The position numbers and the translations under genes are program-made. DNA of 64,000 nt from Myotis daubentonii (lineage: Eukaryota; Chordata; Mammalia; Chiroptera; Vespertilionidae), in NCBI RefSeq assembly GCF_963259705.1, contig NC_081849.1:63345910-63409909 (forward strand), written 5' to 3'. Shown piece after piece: positions 44,786 through 55,918 of this stretch. Under the pieces are notes generated by a model, which saw only the letters and a list, made by a program, of their open reading frames with translations, was not told the origin of the DNA and made no database searches. The first letter of the stretch is position 1. Every line of letters starts with the position of its first letter.

Positions 44786-46195
44786 CCGCTCTTTTGCTTT
44801 GATTTCCCTTGCTTTTGGGGTCAAATCCACAAAACCTTCTCTAAGACCAAGGTCCATAAGTTTCGTACTTATGTTTTCTTCTATGTAATTTATTGTTTCA
44901 GGTCTTATATTAAGGTCTTTGGTCCATTTTTGAGTTAATTTTTGTATATGAGGACAAACAGTAGTCTAGTTTCATTCTTTTGCTTGTGGCTTTCCAACTT
45001 TCCCGGCAACATTTATTGAAGAGGCTTTCTTTTCTCCATTGTATAATTTTGGCTTCTTTATAAAAAAGTGTTTTCCCATATACATGTGGGTTTATTTCTG
45101 GGCTCTCAATTCTGTTCCATTGATCTGTGTGTCTGTTTTTTTCTGCCAATACCATGCTGTTTTGATTGTTGTAGTTTTGTAGTATAATTTGAAGTCAGGG
45201 AGTGTGATACCTCTGATTTTATTATTATTTTTATCAGGATAGCTTTGGCTATTTGGGATCTTTTGTGGTTCCATACAAATCTGGTGATTTTTTTTGTTTC
45301 TGTTTCTTTAAAAAATGTCATTAGGGATTACATTAAATCTGTATATTGCTTTGGCTAATATGGACATTTTAACTATGTCAGTTCTTCCAATCCTTAAACA
45401 CAGATCTTCCCATTTCATTGTCATTTTCAGTTTCTTTTAATAATGCTTTGTAATTTTCAGTATATAGGTTTTTCACATCTTTTGTTAAGTTTACTCCTAA
45501 GATATTTTATTGTTTTGTTTAAATTGCAAAACTAATTGTTTTTTCAGTTTCTTTTTCTGAAATTTCATTGTTAGTATATAGGAATGCAGTGGATATTTTA
45601 TACATTTATTTTGTATGCTACAACTTTACTATATTTGTTTATGGTTTCTATTAGTTTTTGGTGATGTCTTTAGGGTTTTCCATATAAAGAATCATGTCAT
45701 CTGCAAAAAGTGACACTTTTACTTGTTCATTCCCAATTTGGATGCCTTTTATTTCTTTCTCTTGCCTTATTGCTCTGGCTAGGACTTCCAGTACTATGTT
45801 GAATAAGAGTGGGCATCCTTGTCTTGTTTCTGATCTTAGAGGTGGCAACATGGATGGATTTTGAGAATATTATGCTAAGTGAAATAAGTCAGGCAGAAAA
45901 AGTTAAGAACCATATGATTTCATTCATATGTGATATATAAAACTGAAAACAACAAATGAACAAACAAGTAAAACAAACTCATAGACATAGACAAAAATAT
46001 AGTGGTTACCAGAGAGAAGGGGGATGGGGCAGTAAAGGTTAAAGGGGATCAAATATATGGTGATGGAAGATTTGACTTTGGGTGGTGGGCATTCAATGCA
46101 ATATATGATGATGTATCTATCATAGAATTATACATGTGAAACCTATATAACCTTATTAACCAATGTCACCCCAATAAATTTAAATTAAAAAAGAA
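44786..46195 (+). mobile_element. 5'-inverted (twin-primed) L1 insertion
   Basis: Two L1 parts lie in opposite orientations within one insertion. From 44786 to about 45846 L1 ORF2 sequence is antisense; its minus strand encodes [19 protein letters not shown] and [15 protein letters not shown], the reverse transcriptase core with an FADD active-site box, disrupted by stops and frame breaks. From about 45847 to 46195 the sequence is sense: [19 protein letters not shown], the ORF2 C-terminus, then a 3' UTR and A-rich tail. A 16-base target duplication, AAGAAATGGTGGATTC (44770-44785) and AAGAAATGGTTGATTC (46196-46211), 15 of 16 matching, encloses both parts, so it is one event. Confidence 0.93.
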
Positions 46196-46223
46196 AAGAA
46201 ATGGTTGATTCAATCGTCTAGTC

Positions 46224-46435
46224 CCGTGGTCGGCAAACTGCAGCTCGTGAGCCACATGCGGCTCTTTGGCCCCTTGCGTGTGGCTCTTCCTAAGCCTCAG
46301 GAGTACCCTAATTAAGTTAATAACAATGTACCTACCTATATAGTTTAAGTTTAAAAAATTTGGCTCTCAAAAGAAATTTCAATCGTTGTACTATTGATAT
46401 TTGGCTCTGTGGACTAATGAGTTTGCTGACCACTG
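46224..46435 (-). mobile_element. nhAT MITE, CAGTGGTCGGCAAAC family
   Basis: Reads CCGTGGTCGGCAAACTGCAG to GTTTGCTGACCACTG and carries GTGAGCCACATGCGGCTC. It is the reverse complement of the copy at 22.0 kb. Flanks GTCTAGTC (46216-46223) and GTGTAGTC (46436-46443) agree at seven of eight bases. Confidence 0.94.
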
Positions 46436-47365
46436 GTGTAGTCTGATCCAAGGGTGGGGGTGAGAAGCAGCATAACAAGTCTTCTCAAATTGTCATTATG
46501 ATGCTTATGAACAAGAAATTGGCCACATGAAGGCTCATAGAGGCCAGGCAAAGACAAGGCTTCTCATTTTTGTGTATTAGGAGAGAGAGTAATCTGCTCT
46601 TTTATAGTATTCCCATGACAATCATTACTGCACCCCATTTCCCCGGCTTACTGAAATGGAGAAACAGGCAAATTGGTTAATGAAGCCATGAGGGAAAAGC
46701 TTCTCCTTTAACCTGTGTGCCCATTAATACTCATAACAGCTCCTGTGTTTTGACCACTTACTCCAGGCAGATGGGTTTGATTTCTTTCCATCATTGCTAA
46801 GTAGGGCGTGCTGCCTACTGGAGGCGGGCCCATGATACATCCAGTGGTGAGCAGTGGTAGGATTTAATGGGATGGGGAGCCTCACAAGGCTTGAGTGGTG
46901 TGTTTTCATTAAGCCCCAAAGTTTTGATGACATAACAGAGAGAACATTTGGAAGCCATGCAAGTTGTTTGGGCTGTTCAGAAAATGCCTTATAAATTGTA
47001 GCACTGGAGATCTAATGGTCTCTGGCGGTTAAAGAAAAGCCAGGGCTGAAGAGGGAGACGCGCCAAGGAAGAGAGAAAGAGAAAGGAACACAGGGTCGTG
47101 AACAAACCCAGCTCTTGATCCAGCCCTCTTGAGCGCTCTGTCTTCTGATCCTGTGCATGGCTGGAGTCCTTGGTTTTTGCTAAATGCAGTCTTGCTCTTT
47201 CAAGGAGGAGGGGGACTGAGTAAACACCAACCCCAAGCCTAGAGGAAGGTGAGCTCTACCAGGACTTTATGGTCTGAGAACAGGGGAGGAACCGCTCCTG
47301 TGAAAAAAGGAAATGGCCTGGTCCAGAAGAGGAAATGCAGGATAGATGGGCAAAAGCAATAGATG
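46436..47365. other. Unique sequence
   Basis: No gene or transposon recognised. Confidence 0.35.
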
Positions 47366-47515
47366 TTTATTACAGTCCTATGCCATTTGTATACCCGTTT
47401 TCTTGTTGAAGAAATTGAGACTTGGCAAGATGAAGTAGCAAGCCCCAGGTCATGCATGATAGCTCAGATTCAAATTCAAGCCTGATGCAAACGCCATTTG
47501 ATTATTTGCTTCACT
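47366..47515 (-). mobile_element. MIR SINE, reverse orientation
   Basis: TATACCCGTTTTCTTGTTGAAG, AAATTGAGACTTGGCAAGATG, and AAGTAGCAAGCCCCAGGTCATGC match the MIR core in reverse. Confidence 0.65.
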
Positions 47516-48594
47516 CAGATGCCTGCTGTACATTCCTGTTACTAATCTAATAATCTGCAGTGTATGACAAAAAAAACTGCAGCATGAGCTTTTGAACGTT
47601 TAAAGAAAACATTAGATCTACAGCATTTTTTAATATTTAGTAAATGTTGATGAAAAAGATGACTATACTATGATATGAGCCCCCAGCTATCTAAATCTTT
47701 CTACAAATAGAAAAAAAAATGAGTTTTTTTTTTAAAGTTCATGATCTCCTTTAGAAAATTAAATGGTGAAAATGAGTTAATTGATAAATACAAATTCCTT
47801 TTTAGAAAGGACACAGATTTAATGTAAAATAATTGCCTCTTTATGACTGATTTATCTTAAGCCTGACTGCATTTAAATTATATCTTGCCCTTATTCAGAC
47901 CTTATCTAGGGAAATAAATGAACCTTTCATTCTGGAAGGAGAGAGAATGGAGAATGCCCCATGAGGAGACAGAAGAAATAGTCTGAGTTCTTAAAAGATG
48001 GATTGAGACCCTTTTCCCTCCTCCTGGTTGGTGAGGAAGACATCCATATCCCACTGCAATAAATCTTGAGTCACTTATAGAGCAGGTCCTTCTAATGTCA
48101 GTCTATTAGGAATGCCCTCGCCACCCCCAGAGCCCGCCAGTGCTGTCATGTCCATTCCAAGGCTCCTCTGGGGGTCTGATGGGCTGTCCTCTCCCCCAGG
48201 ACCCAGGAAGAGACCATGTCAATTGCCGTCTATAAGACAGGGTGCAGCTTGCTCTACTCCTAAGACTCCATTCTCATGCTGTGCGTTTTCCTTTGAAGTA
48301 AAATATGTGACATTCTAAACCTTGGGCCCTTCTCCCCAGGCAGAGGGAAAGCAAACACTGAGACAATTGCTCATATCCTTCAAGGCCAATAGTTCCCACT
48401 GAGGCCTAAAGGGTGGGGAGGCCAGAGGGAAGGAGCAGACGCCTCACTTACTCTGCCTCTTCACCTAAACCACCCAATTCCTGGATAGTTACCGATGCAC
48501 CCCTTTGCATGTGTAGACCTAGAAAAGTTTATATTTTCAGTTGGATGGGTTCAATTGTCTCATAAAATTACATTGTACAAAATAGGGGCTAGGC
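47516..48594. other. Unique sequence
   Basis: No gene or transposon recognised. Confidence 0.35.
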
Positions 48595-48815
48595 CAGTGG
48601 TTCTCAACCTTCTAATGCCGTGACCCTTTAATACAGTTCCTCATGTTGTGGTGACCCCCAATTTCATTGTTACAAATTGAACATAATTAAAGCATAGTGA
48701 TTAATCACAAAACAATATGTAATTATATGTGTGTTTTCCAATGGTCTTAGGCGACCCCTGTGAAAGGGTTGTTCAACCCCCAAAGGGGTCGCGACCTATA
48801 GGTTGAGAAACGCTG
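48595..48815 (-). mobile_element. SPIN hAT MITE, perfect 8-bp TSD
   Basis: Starts CAGTGGTTCTCAACCTTC and ends GGTTGAGAAACGCTG, with GTCTTAGGCGACCCCTGTG and GGGGTCGCGACC inside. The 8-base duplication GGCTAGGC is exact at 48587-48594 and 48816-48823. Interior differs from the SPIN at 9.7 kb (AACATAATTAAAGCATAG versus CATATCAGCTATTCTGC), so the two are different subfamilies. Confidence 0.96.
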
Positions 48816-48823
48816 GGCTAGGC

Positions 48824-50367
48824 ACTCAGCATTGTCAAATTTGGGGAGCACTTGGGCAAAATCTCATTCCTTCCCTTTGTGATAGTCTTTTACAAATATG
48901 CAGTTCAGGGACAGGTCTCAGAGGGACAATAGATGGCATATCCCAAGCTGGGCAGGTAGCTATTGTAACCACCATGGACTTCACTGGTGACCTTGATCAG
49001 AGCAATTCCCACAGAGAGGTGGGGACGAACTCCTGGTTGGAGTGGATTGGAAAGAGAATGGGAGGTGCTGGAACAGACCCTGGGAAGAGAGACGTCACTT
49101 TCAAGGAGTTTCGCTGTAACTGAGTGCAGAGAAATCAGGCCACAGCTAGAGGATGAGATGAGACCAAGAATGTTCTTGCTTTACAATAGGGTTGTACATT
49201 GATGGGAACCAACACTTCAAATGCCTACTGAGGTTGATATATAGAGAAAAGCTGATGCTTGAGTAGGAAGAGGAGATGGCTGGAGCTGCACCCTGAAGAA
49301 GAGAAAGAATAAGGCCTAGTGCACAAGTGAGCGACCTTGGACCATCACTCGTCCCAACCAGGGGGCACATGGCCCCCACAATATAGGTGCAGGGAGATGG
49401 GAGGATGTGGTGGTCAGTGCCTATGAAGGTTCTCTTTAGATTGCTTCAATTTATTAGAAACAGAAAATAAGGCATTCAGCTAAGATAGGGTAGAGAAGGA
49501 GCACTGAAATGTGAGGGAAAGATATGAAATAGTCATCTAGTTGAGTGGCAGAAGGGATGACCTACATGAACAACCCTGGGAAGCCTATTTCTGGATTGGG
49601 AAATGATAAACTTAAACATGACCCCACAGACTCTGGCTGTCAGAGCAAGCTTTGAATTCTGATTGAAATTGTCATGTGGTGATGAAATAATGCCTGGTGC
49701 ACAGGGCAGCGAGGTGCACAGGAGGTAGGTTTAACCCTGCCCACAGTCTTTCAAATATTAAATAGTCTATAAAACAAAAGTGTTCTCAACTAAATAAAAT
49801 AAAGACAGTCTCCCTAGACAAGGGTGGACCTGAAACTAGAACCTTTGGAAGATGCATTAAAAAACATTGGAAGGGCTTGAGGAAAACTCATTTCAAGTTG
49901 AGAAGCCAAAAGATAAGGCAACTTCCAAAGGAAGAAACATAATCTAAATCAGAATGCTGTTTAAATGCTGGGGGAACAAGGCCATCAAGAATATTTTTAC
50001 AGTATAATTTTGGAAGTGCAGAAGACATAAATATGTAAAGCAGCATTTACAAATAAACTTTTAAACAGGGTGTTTGACCTGACTTGCTCACTCCCCTAGG
50101 ATGGCATTCAGGTGGTCTGCACTCCCTGCATTTGCACACCAAGTGCTGTATGTATATGACTACGTGCATATTTCTGGAAGTGAGTAAACATCCGTCATTG
50201 AATTCTCAAAATAGACTCTGCTTTTAAAGTAATATCGACTTCCTTAGAGAAAGAATGATCTTCATCAGAACACTTGTCATAGGGACAGAATATTTAGATC
50301 AGAAACTTTCTGAAACGAAGATTTAGAAACAGTTTGGGGCGATGGGAAACACAGTGGCCCAGGAATC
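48824..50367. other. Unique sequence
   Basis: No gene or clear transposon. The overlapping frames at 48803-49123 start inside the SPIN end and are rejected. A weak L2-like purine-rich stretch at 49440-49560 is uncertain. Confidence 0.35.
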
Positions 50368-50383
50368 AAGAGTTGGGATTCTA

Positions 50384-50619
50384 TGCCATAACCGGTTTGG
50401 CTCAGTGGATAGAGCATCAGCCTGCAGAATGAAAGGTCCCAGGTTCAATTCTGGTCAAGGGCATGTACCTTGGTTGAGGGCACATCCCCAGTGGGGGGTA
50501 TGCAGGAGGCAGCTGATCGATGTTTCTCTCTCATTGATGTTTCTAACTCTCTACCCCTCTCCCTTCCTCTCTGTGAAAATCAATAAAATATATTTTTTAA
50601 AAAAATAAATAATAAAAAA
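50384..50619 (+). mobile_element. Ves SINE, full length, perfect 16-bp TSD
   Basis: The head CATAACCGGTTTGGCTCAGTGG, box B-like GGTTCAATTCTGG, centre and A-rich tail are complete. Target duplication AAGAGTTGGGATTCTA is exact at 50368-50383 and 50620-50635. The first bases (TGC-CATAACC) differ from GCCCTAACC. Confidence 0.98.
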
Positions 50620-50635
50620 AAGAGTTGGGATTCTA

Positions 50636-50775
50636 GCTCTAGTCTGGCTTCTAACAAGCTGTCTGATAAGGGACAAGTCCCCTCATTGATTAGGACATCA
50701 GCTTCCTCCCCCATGAAAGAATGGATCTGAGATGCACTGTCACCGAGATCTCTCCCAGTCCTCACATAGTAGGTT
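50636..50775 (+). mobile_element. MIR/MIR3-like SINE split by the Ves
   Basis: CTCTAGTCTGGCTTCTAACAAGC, ACATCAGCTTCCTCCCCCATG, and CTGAGATGCACTGTCACCG fit MIR3. The tRNA-related start probably lies left of the Ves (50350-50367). Confidence 0.6.
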
Positions 50776-51234
50776 CCATGAACATGCACCACACTGCATG
50801 CTTTTTGTTAGTAAGAATGAGACGGAATGTCTTTATCTAAAATAAAGACTTTGGAGAAGGGCCTGTGGCTCCTCCTGGATCCTCCTTTTCCTCCCCCAGT
50901 AAGTCACAAAGACAAGCCATCGACTGAATAAAGAAAAACAACAAGTTGATAACAGAGAATACCTTGGCTGAGTTGGCAGTACCAAGCGACAGTTAAGGTT
51001 TCTTTTCATTTGTCTGTTTTATTTGCTTTATTTTTTTTATCTGGGAAATGGAGAACAGGGTAGAACCAGATGAGATCCTCTCAAATGATCACCAGCCATA
51101 ATATCCTAGAGCTTTACATTACAGCATTTTCTCATGGGAATGCTGTAGCTCCCAGAAACCACTGCATGACCAACACTTCAAATGCTTTATAAACTAACCT
51201 AAGAATGTTCAGCAAGCATACCAAAGGCAAGAAA
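50776..51234. other. Unique sequence
   Basis: No gene or transposon recognised. Confidence 0.35.
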
Positions 51235-51252
51235 GCCACCCTTTAAATTCTT

Positions 51253-51474
51253 TTTAAAAAATATGTATATTTTATTGATTTTTTTTACAGAGAGGAAGGG
51301 AGAGGGACAGAGAGCCAGAAACATCGATGAGAGAGAAACATTGATCAGCTGCCTCCTGCACACCCCCTACTGGGGATGTGCCCACAACCAAGGTACATGC
51401 CCTTGATCAGAATCGAACCCGGGACCCTTTAGTCCACAGGCCAACGCTCTATCCACTGAGCCAAACCGGTCAGG
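51253..51474 (-). mobile_element. Ves SINE, reverse, perfect 18-bp TSD
   Basis: Tail at the left (TTTAAAAAATATGTATATTTTATTG), head at the right (CACTGAGCCAAACCGGTCAGG). Target duplication GCCACCCTTTAAATTCTT is exact at 51235-51252 and 51475-51492. The closest to consensus of all the Ves copies here. Confidence 0.98.
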
Positions 51475-51492
51475 GCCACCCTTTAAATTCTT

Positions 51493-52384
51493 AACAGCTG
51501 ATGCCCTTCACCAGAGACCAATGAAGATACAACTTGTTTTTAATGAACAGAGACCATTGCCTAGGAAAATGGGTGAAGCTTACTTCCTAATAACTGGTCC
51601 TCAAGTTAGCTGGTCTAACTTCATCTCACAGACCGGAAAGGCCAGCAAATAAAACCCTAATTGAGTAAACCAGGTGGGCCACCCACCAGCTCTTCCTACA
51701 CCTATGGTTTAGCCGCTGTGACAATGACCGACCAAGGCCAGTACCTGGATCACAGCCCAATGCAAATAAGCTCATAGACGGTCTACGTCTTCTAAAGAAA
51801 TAAAGACACATGAAAGCCGGCTGACTTGTTTAAACTTAAAAAAAAAAAAAGTAGAGGTAAGTAAGGGAAGGAGCAAGATAAAACATTTTATCATTTGTGT
51901 CCCATGCAAACCATGTAGGAAAATATTTTTGCTATATCAATGACTAGATTTAGTAGTGTGGTGTCTGTTTTAACTTTTTGGTCAGTTCTCCCAAAGGTAG
52001 TTTTATTTTGCTGAAAAGGCAAAGAAAGGGGTTAGAAAAATTAGCATTAATTAAACTTTATTTCCCTTGGCCGCGGGCCACACAGTTCACAGAGAGTGCA
52101 GCTTCTAGCCAAGTCCCCTCCCAAGCAAAATTCAGAACGTATGGCTTAATTCATGTATGTTTGGTTTTCGAACAAGAAAAAAAAGAGAAAAGGGGGAGGA
52201 TAAGAGGAGGAAAGGAAAGAAGGTAAACAGGGAGTATGTCTTCTGTTTGACTTTCTTTAATTTTCTGCTTTTAGGGGGAAGAAGTGAGGGGGGGCAGAGC
52301 AGGATACAAAATTGTGTTTCAACTACGTAAAAAAATCTATGCAGGTGTATAAATAACCAAATCTAATACAAAAGCTCCATTTTT
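51493..52384. other. Unique sequence
   Basis: No gene or transposon recognised. A 12-A run near 51840 is the only simple feature. Confidence 0.35.
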
Positions 52385-53065
52385 CCAGTTTGGGTTAAAA
52401 CCCTTGGACCTATCTTTGACCTCTGCCTCACACATCCCTCCAATCTGCTTTCAAAATGAATCCATATCCGATTGCTTCTCACCACTTCACCACTACCCCA
52501 CGGGTCCAAGCCACAATCACCTCCCCCACAGAATATTCCAATAGCCTCCGAAACCGGTCTCTGTGGCTCTTTCCAAGAACTTGCTCTCTGCAGTCTGAGC
52601 TGGCTCCCTGCTACCTCCACGACATCATCTGCTGCTCTCCCCTTCGCTCATTCTGTTCCAGCCACGGCTGTTCCTCAGTGCTTAGCACTCTCTCACTTCA
52701 GGGCCTGGGCACTTGATGTTCCCTGTGTCCGGAGCATCCTCTCCCTGCATTTGCTTCATGGTCTGCGTCCCTGTCCTTTCATGGCTCTAGCGAATGCCCC
52801 CAGTTATCAGAAGGGCATTTCCAGTCCACTCCACATGAAATGGCAAATCTCTGGTACTTTGTAGCCCCCTGCAAAGTTCTATTTTAGCTTACTTGTCTCC
52901 ACAGCATGTACCGATAGACAGCCATTGATTTGCTTATTTGTCAGAATCTCTCCCATTAGGATTTATGCAAATGGAGGTACTGTTTTATTGCTGTGTCCCC
53001 AGTGCCTACAACATGACCTGGCATATAGTTGATGTTCAATAAATATTAGTTGAATACATTGGCGA
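52385..53065 (+). mobile_element. L2 LINE, long 3' fragment
   Basis: GGACCTATCTTTGACCTCTG, CATCCCTCCAATCTGC, GATTGCTTCTCACCACTTC, TCAGGGCCTGGGCACTTGATG, then GTGCCTACAACATGACCTGGC and GTTCAATAAATATTAGTTG occur in L2 order, about 680 bases to the 3' end. Frames inside (52472-52864) are L2-derived and not a gene. Confidence 0.85.
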
Positions 53066-53131
53066 ATAAATGGATAAGTAACTAAAAGTAAATAAATACA
53101 TAAAAAAGAAAAGGAGGGGAGGTGGAAGAGA

Positions 53132-53387
53132 ATGAAGAGACGAAGAAAGAACACACAACCTCCACATCCATCTCTCTAAGGTGAACATTTTAGACTTGCC
53201 TCGATTTTCCTAACTGTGAAATAAAGATGTGTTCCTTTGATAATCAAAAGAGAGTTAACATTTATTCTAACATAAGTTTGTCAAATTTAAGATTTCCCTA
53301 AGATTTAAGAACAGAAAATGTAAAATATAACTTTGTGTTTTTTTTTAAATCAATGTTTTGGTTTTAGGAGGCTGGACAGGTTATATA
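53132..53387 (+). repeat. Copy A of a diverged local duplication
   Basis: Matches a segment at 55113-55510 with shared blocks: GAAGAAAGAACACACAACC, ATTTTCCTAACTG, AGATGTGTTCCTTTGATAAT, TTGTCAAATTTAAGA, GTTTTAGGAGG. Spacings are similar, with small indels. It is not a known family that I recognise. Confidence 0.7.
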
Positions 53388-53389
53388 GT

Positions 53390-54260
53390 AGGTGGGGTTT
53401 TTGAGATAAAGGCCCGAGTGGTCCTAACGGCACCATCACCCACTGAACAGACATGCAGACTCCTTGCCACCACCTCTGTCTCCCTGGGTCCCGGCGAGGC
53501 TAGGGCTGTCCATCCTGCCCAGCTCCGCCCTTTTCCTTCCCACCGCCATCACCACAGACACCGTGGAGCCATGTTCCTCCTCACTCACCTCCTACACCTA
53601 AAAGTCAATCAAATCCTCTCAGTTCTTCTTCCGGCATCTTTCTCTAATCTAACTCTTCTTGCCAACCCACGCTGTCATGGCCTTGGGGCCGTCTATATCA
53701 CTTCCCCCCTAAATTCCTAATTTAACTCCCTGGACCCAATCAGTCCCCCCACCTTAGGCGGCCTCCCCGCTGGCTGGAGAGGTTTTTCCTAATCATATAC
53801 CTGATCATGTCATTCTCCAGACATCTAAAATCCCTCGACTTAGCACACAGGGCCATTTTCAGACCTGCCCTGCCCGGCCCTATAGCCCTTCCTTCCAGCC
53901 CAACCCAACTCCAGCCCTGCTGGTTCCCCAAACTCCTTGGCCCTCTCCTGCCTCCATGCCTCGAGCATGCCCGTCAGTTTTGGAATATCAGTCCTTGGCC
54001 TAGTTATTGGAGACCTACCCTTTAAAACTCACCCTCCTTAACTCCTTCTCTAGAAGTTCTTCTCTGGCTCCCTGGATGCAGAGATGACGCCTCTGGGCTC
54101 ACAGAGGAGCAGGTCTCTGTTTAAGTCGTGGATTTACTCATGGGAATCTTACACCAGACTGTTAGCTTCCTAAGGGAAGGGCCCATGTCTGTGACCCTTC
54201 ATTTTAACATTTAGCTCAGCGTTTAATAGCTAGTGGAAATTTACTAAATACTTGGAAGAG
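53390..54260 (+). mobile_element. L2 LINE fragments
   Basis: GTGGCCAC-poor, C/T-rich text with CATGTTCCTCCTCACTCACC, CATGTCATTCTCCAGACATC, ATCCCTCGACTTAGCACACAGG, and GTTAGCTTCCTAAGGGAAGGGCC resembles L2, including its 3' end. Identity is moderate. Confidence 0.5.
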
Positions 54261-54419
54261 GAAAGGGGCAGAGGAGCTAGGGAAGGCAGCCAGTTAATTA
54301 GATTAGAGCTATAAATATATTGAGGGAAAAGTGTATACGATCTTAGGATGTACACACTAAATCTCTCTGTGGGTGTCTGCAAACCTTGGGGCTGAGAGAT
54401 TTGAAGTGAATCGCGTATA

Positions 54420-54650
54420 ATGGCTAAAAGCAGACAGACCACGTGGCCCCAAGCACATTCCTTAACCAATCGGAGCCTCCATTTCCTCATCCAGGAAACG
54501 AGAAGGACAAAATTGTCTCCCTGATAAGGCCAGTGTGAGGTGAAGCAGGATAATCCACAGAAAGGGTTCGGCACAGCCTCTGGGAGCAGTACATGTTCAG
54601 TAAGTGACATGAACACGATGAACATGAGGATGGTGGTAATCATTAGGAAA
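54420..54650 (+). mobile_element. MIR SINE
   Basis: CATTCCTTAACCAATCGGAGCC, TCCATTTCCTCATCCAGGAAACG and CAGTACATGTTCAGTAAGTGAC represent the MIR core and end. Confidence 0.65.
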
Positions 54651-55112
54651 CAGGACACCAAAGTGTTTTTGACAGAACAGTCAGAGGAAGCCCAATAATA
54701 AAACTACCCAAATGTATCGCAACGGGGACCTCAGTCAATGGGATTCCAAAGGCCAGCCCCTAAATCGGCATCATCAGGGAAGGCCTTGCAGCACGCAAAC
54801 CAGTATCCGAGCAAAGGGAGGATGAGGTCACAGCCATTTCAAAGCTGTGTGTGCAGAAGAGCCCTGCAGGTGGCAATGCGCGTCACGTGAAATGAAGTGT
54901 TGCAGGATCACACAAGGCCTTGCACACCGTGCCCAGCAGGGACATTGCCCGCGGGACTTCTCTGAGCGTCTCTGAGGAGGGGGCGGCAGGAGTCACCCAC
55001 GTTTTAAACCACAGCATCCTGTGTTTGCTAGATCACCTTCTGGAACTTTCCAAAACGTGCCAATTCAAGAAAAGCTCCAAGGGCCAAATATTTCTCAACT
55101 GGAAAGAAGGAA
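54651..55112. other. Unique sequence
   Basis: No gene or transposon recognised. Confidence 0.35.
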
Positions 55113-55510
55113 GAGAACGCAGGAAGAAAAGAAGAAAGAACTCACAACCGCCAAATAACAGTATGGGTGAATAGTTTGTACTTTTCTCAATTTTCCTTAA
55201 TTATAACACAAAAATGTGTTACTTCTGTAATAAAAACACACATCACATTTATCTTAAAAGAATCCTGTCAAATTTAAGAGTTAGCTAAGGTTTGGGAACA
55301 GACAATGAAATTAGAAGTTTTATAAGAAACTAGAGGCACAATGCATGAAATTCGTGCAAGGGGCTTGGCCCTCACAGCCTCGGCCAGCCCTCACAGCCCC
55401 GGCTTCTTCCGGAAGGTTATCCGGAAGGTCGTTTGGCTGTTTGGTCTAATTAGCATATTACTCTTTATTATATAGGATTAATATTTCTTAGTTTTAGGAG
55501 GATTTGAGAT
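55113..55510 (+). repeat. Copy B of the local duplication, split by HeliBat
   Basis: The two pieces 55113-55329 and 55478-55510 align collinearly with 53132-53387; the helitron at 55330-55477 sits between them. Shared blocks include AGAAGAAAGAACTCACAACC, AAATGTGTTACTTCTGTAATAA, CTGTCAAATTTAAGAG and GTTTTAGGAGG. Confidence 0.7.
55330..55477 (-). mobile_element. HeliBat-type helitron, short
   Basis: Minus strand starts TCCTATATAATAAAGAG and ends with GCACGAATTTCATGC hairpin and TGTGCCTCTAG. Flanks are A (55329) and T (55478). At 148 bp it is an end-to-end deletion derivative. It contains a short GGCCCTCACAGCC(T/C)CGGC tandem pair. Confidence 0.93.
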
Positions 55511-55595
55511 ATCCTGTTAACTGATCGAACAGAAAGACAGAAGTTAATGCTGCAGGTCTCAGACATTCCCAAAGAGTAGGTGCAAGGGGCTAGTG

Positions 55596-55910
55596 CAGTG
55601 ATGGCGAACTTATGACAGGCGTGTCAGAGGTGACAGGCGAACTCATTTTTTTGGTTGATTTTTCTTTGTTAAATGGCATTTAAATATATAAAATAAATAT
55701 CAAAAATATAATAAATATCAAAATATCAAAAATATAATATTTTCTTTGTTAAATGGCATTTAAATATATAAAATAAATATCAAAAATATAATATCAAAAA
55801 TTTTACTATGGTTGCAAAGATCAAAAAATTTCTACATGTGACACGGCACCAGAGTTGTTAGGGTTTTTCAAAATGCTGACACGCCGAGCTCAAAAGGTTC
55901 GCCATCGCTG
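55596..55910 (+). mobile_element. nhAT MITE with internal ~80-bp tandem duplication
   Basis: Ends CAGTGATGGCGAACTT and GGTTCGCCATCGCTG. The interior block starting TTTCTTTGTTAAATGGCATT occurs at 55661 and again at 55741, identical over at least 52 bases. Flanks GGCTAGTG (55588-55595) and GTCTAGTG (55911-55918) agree at seven of eight bases. Confidence 0.95.
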
Positions 55911-55918
55911 GTCTAGTG

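Noticed and set aside
45651..45851. 66-codon frame with reverse-transcriptase FADD motif
   Set aside because: Part of the inverted, broken L1 at 44.8-46.2 kb.
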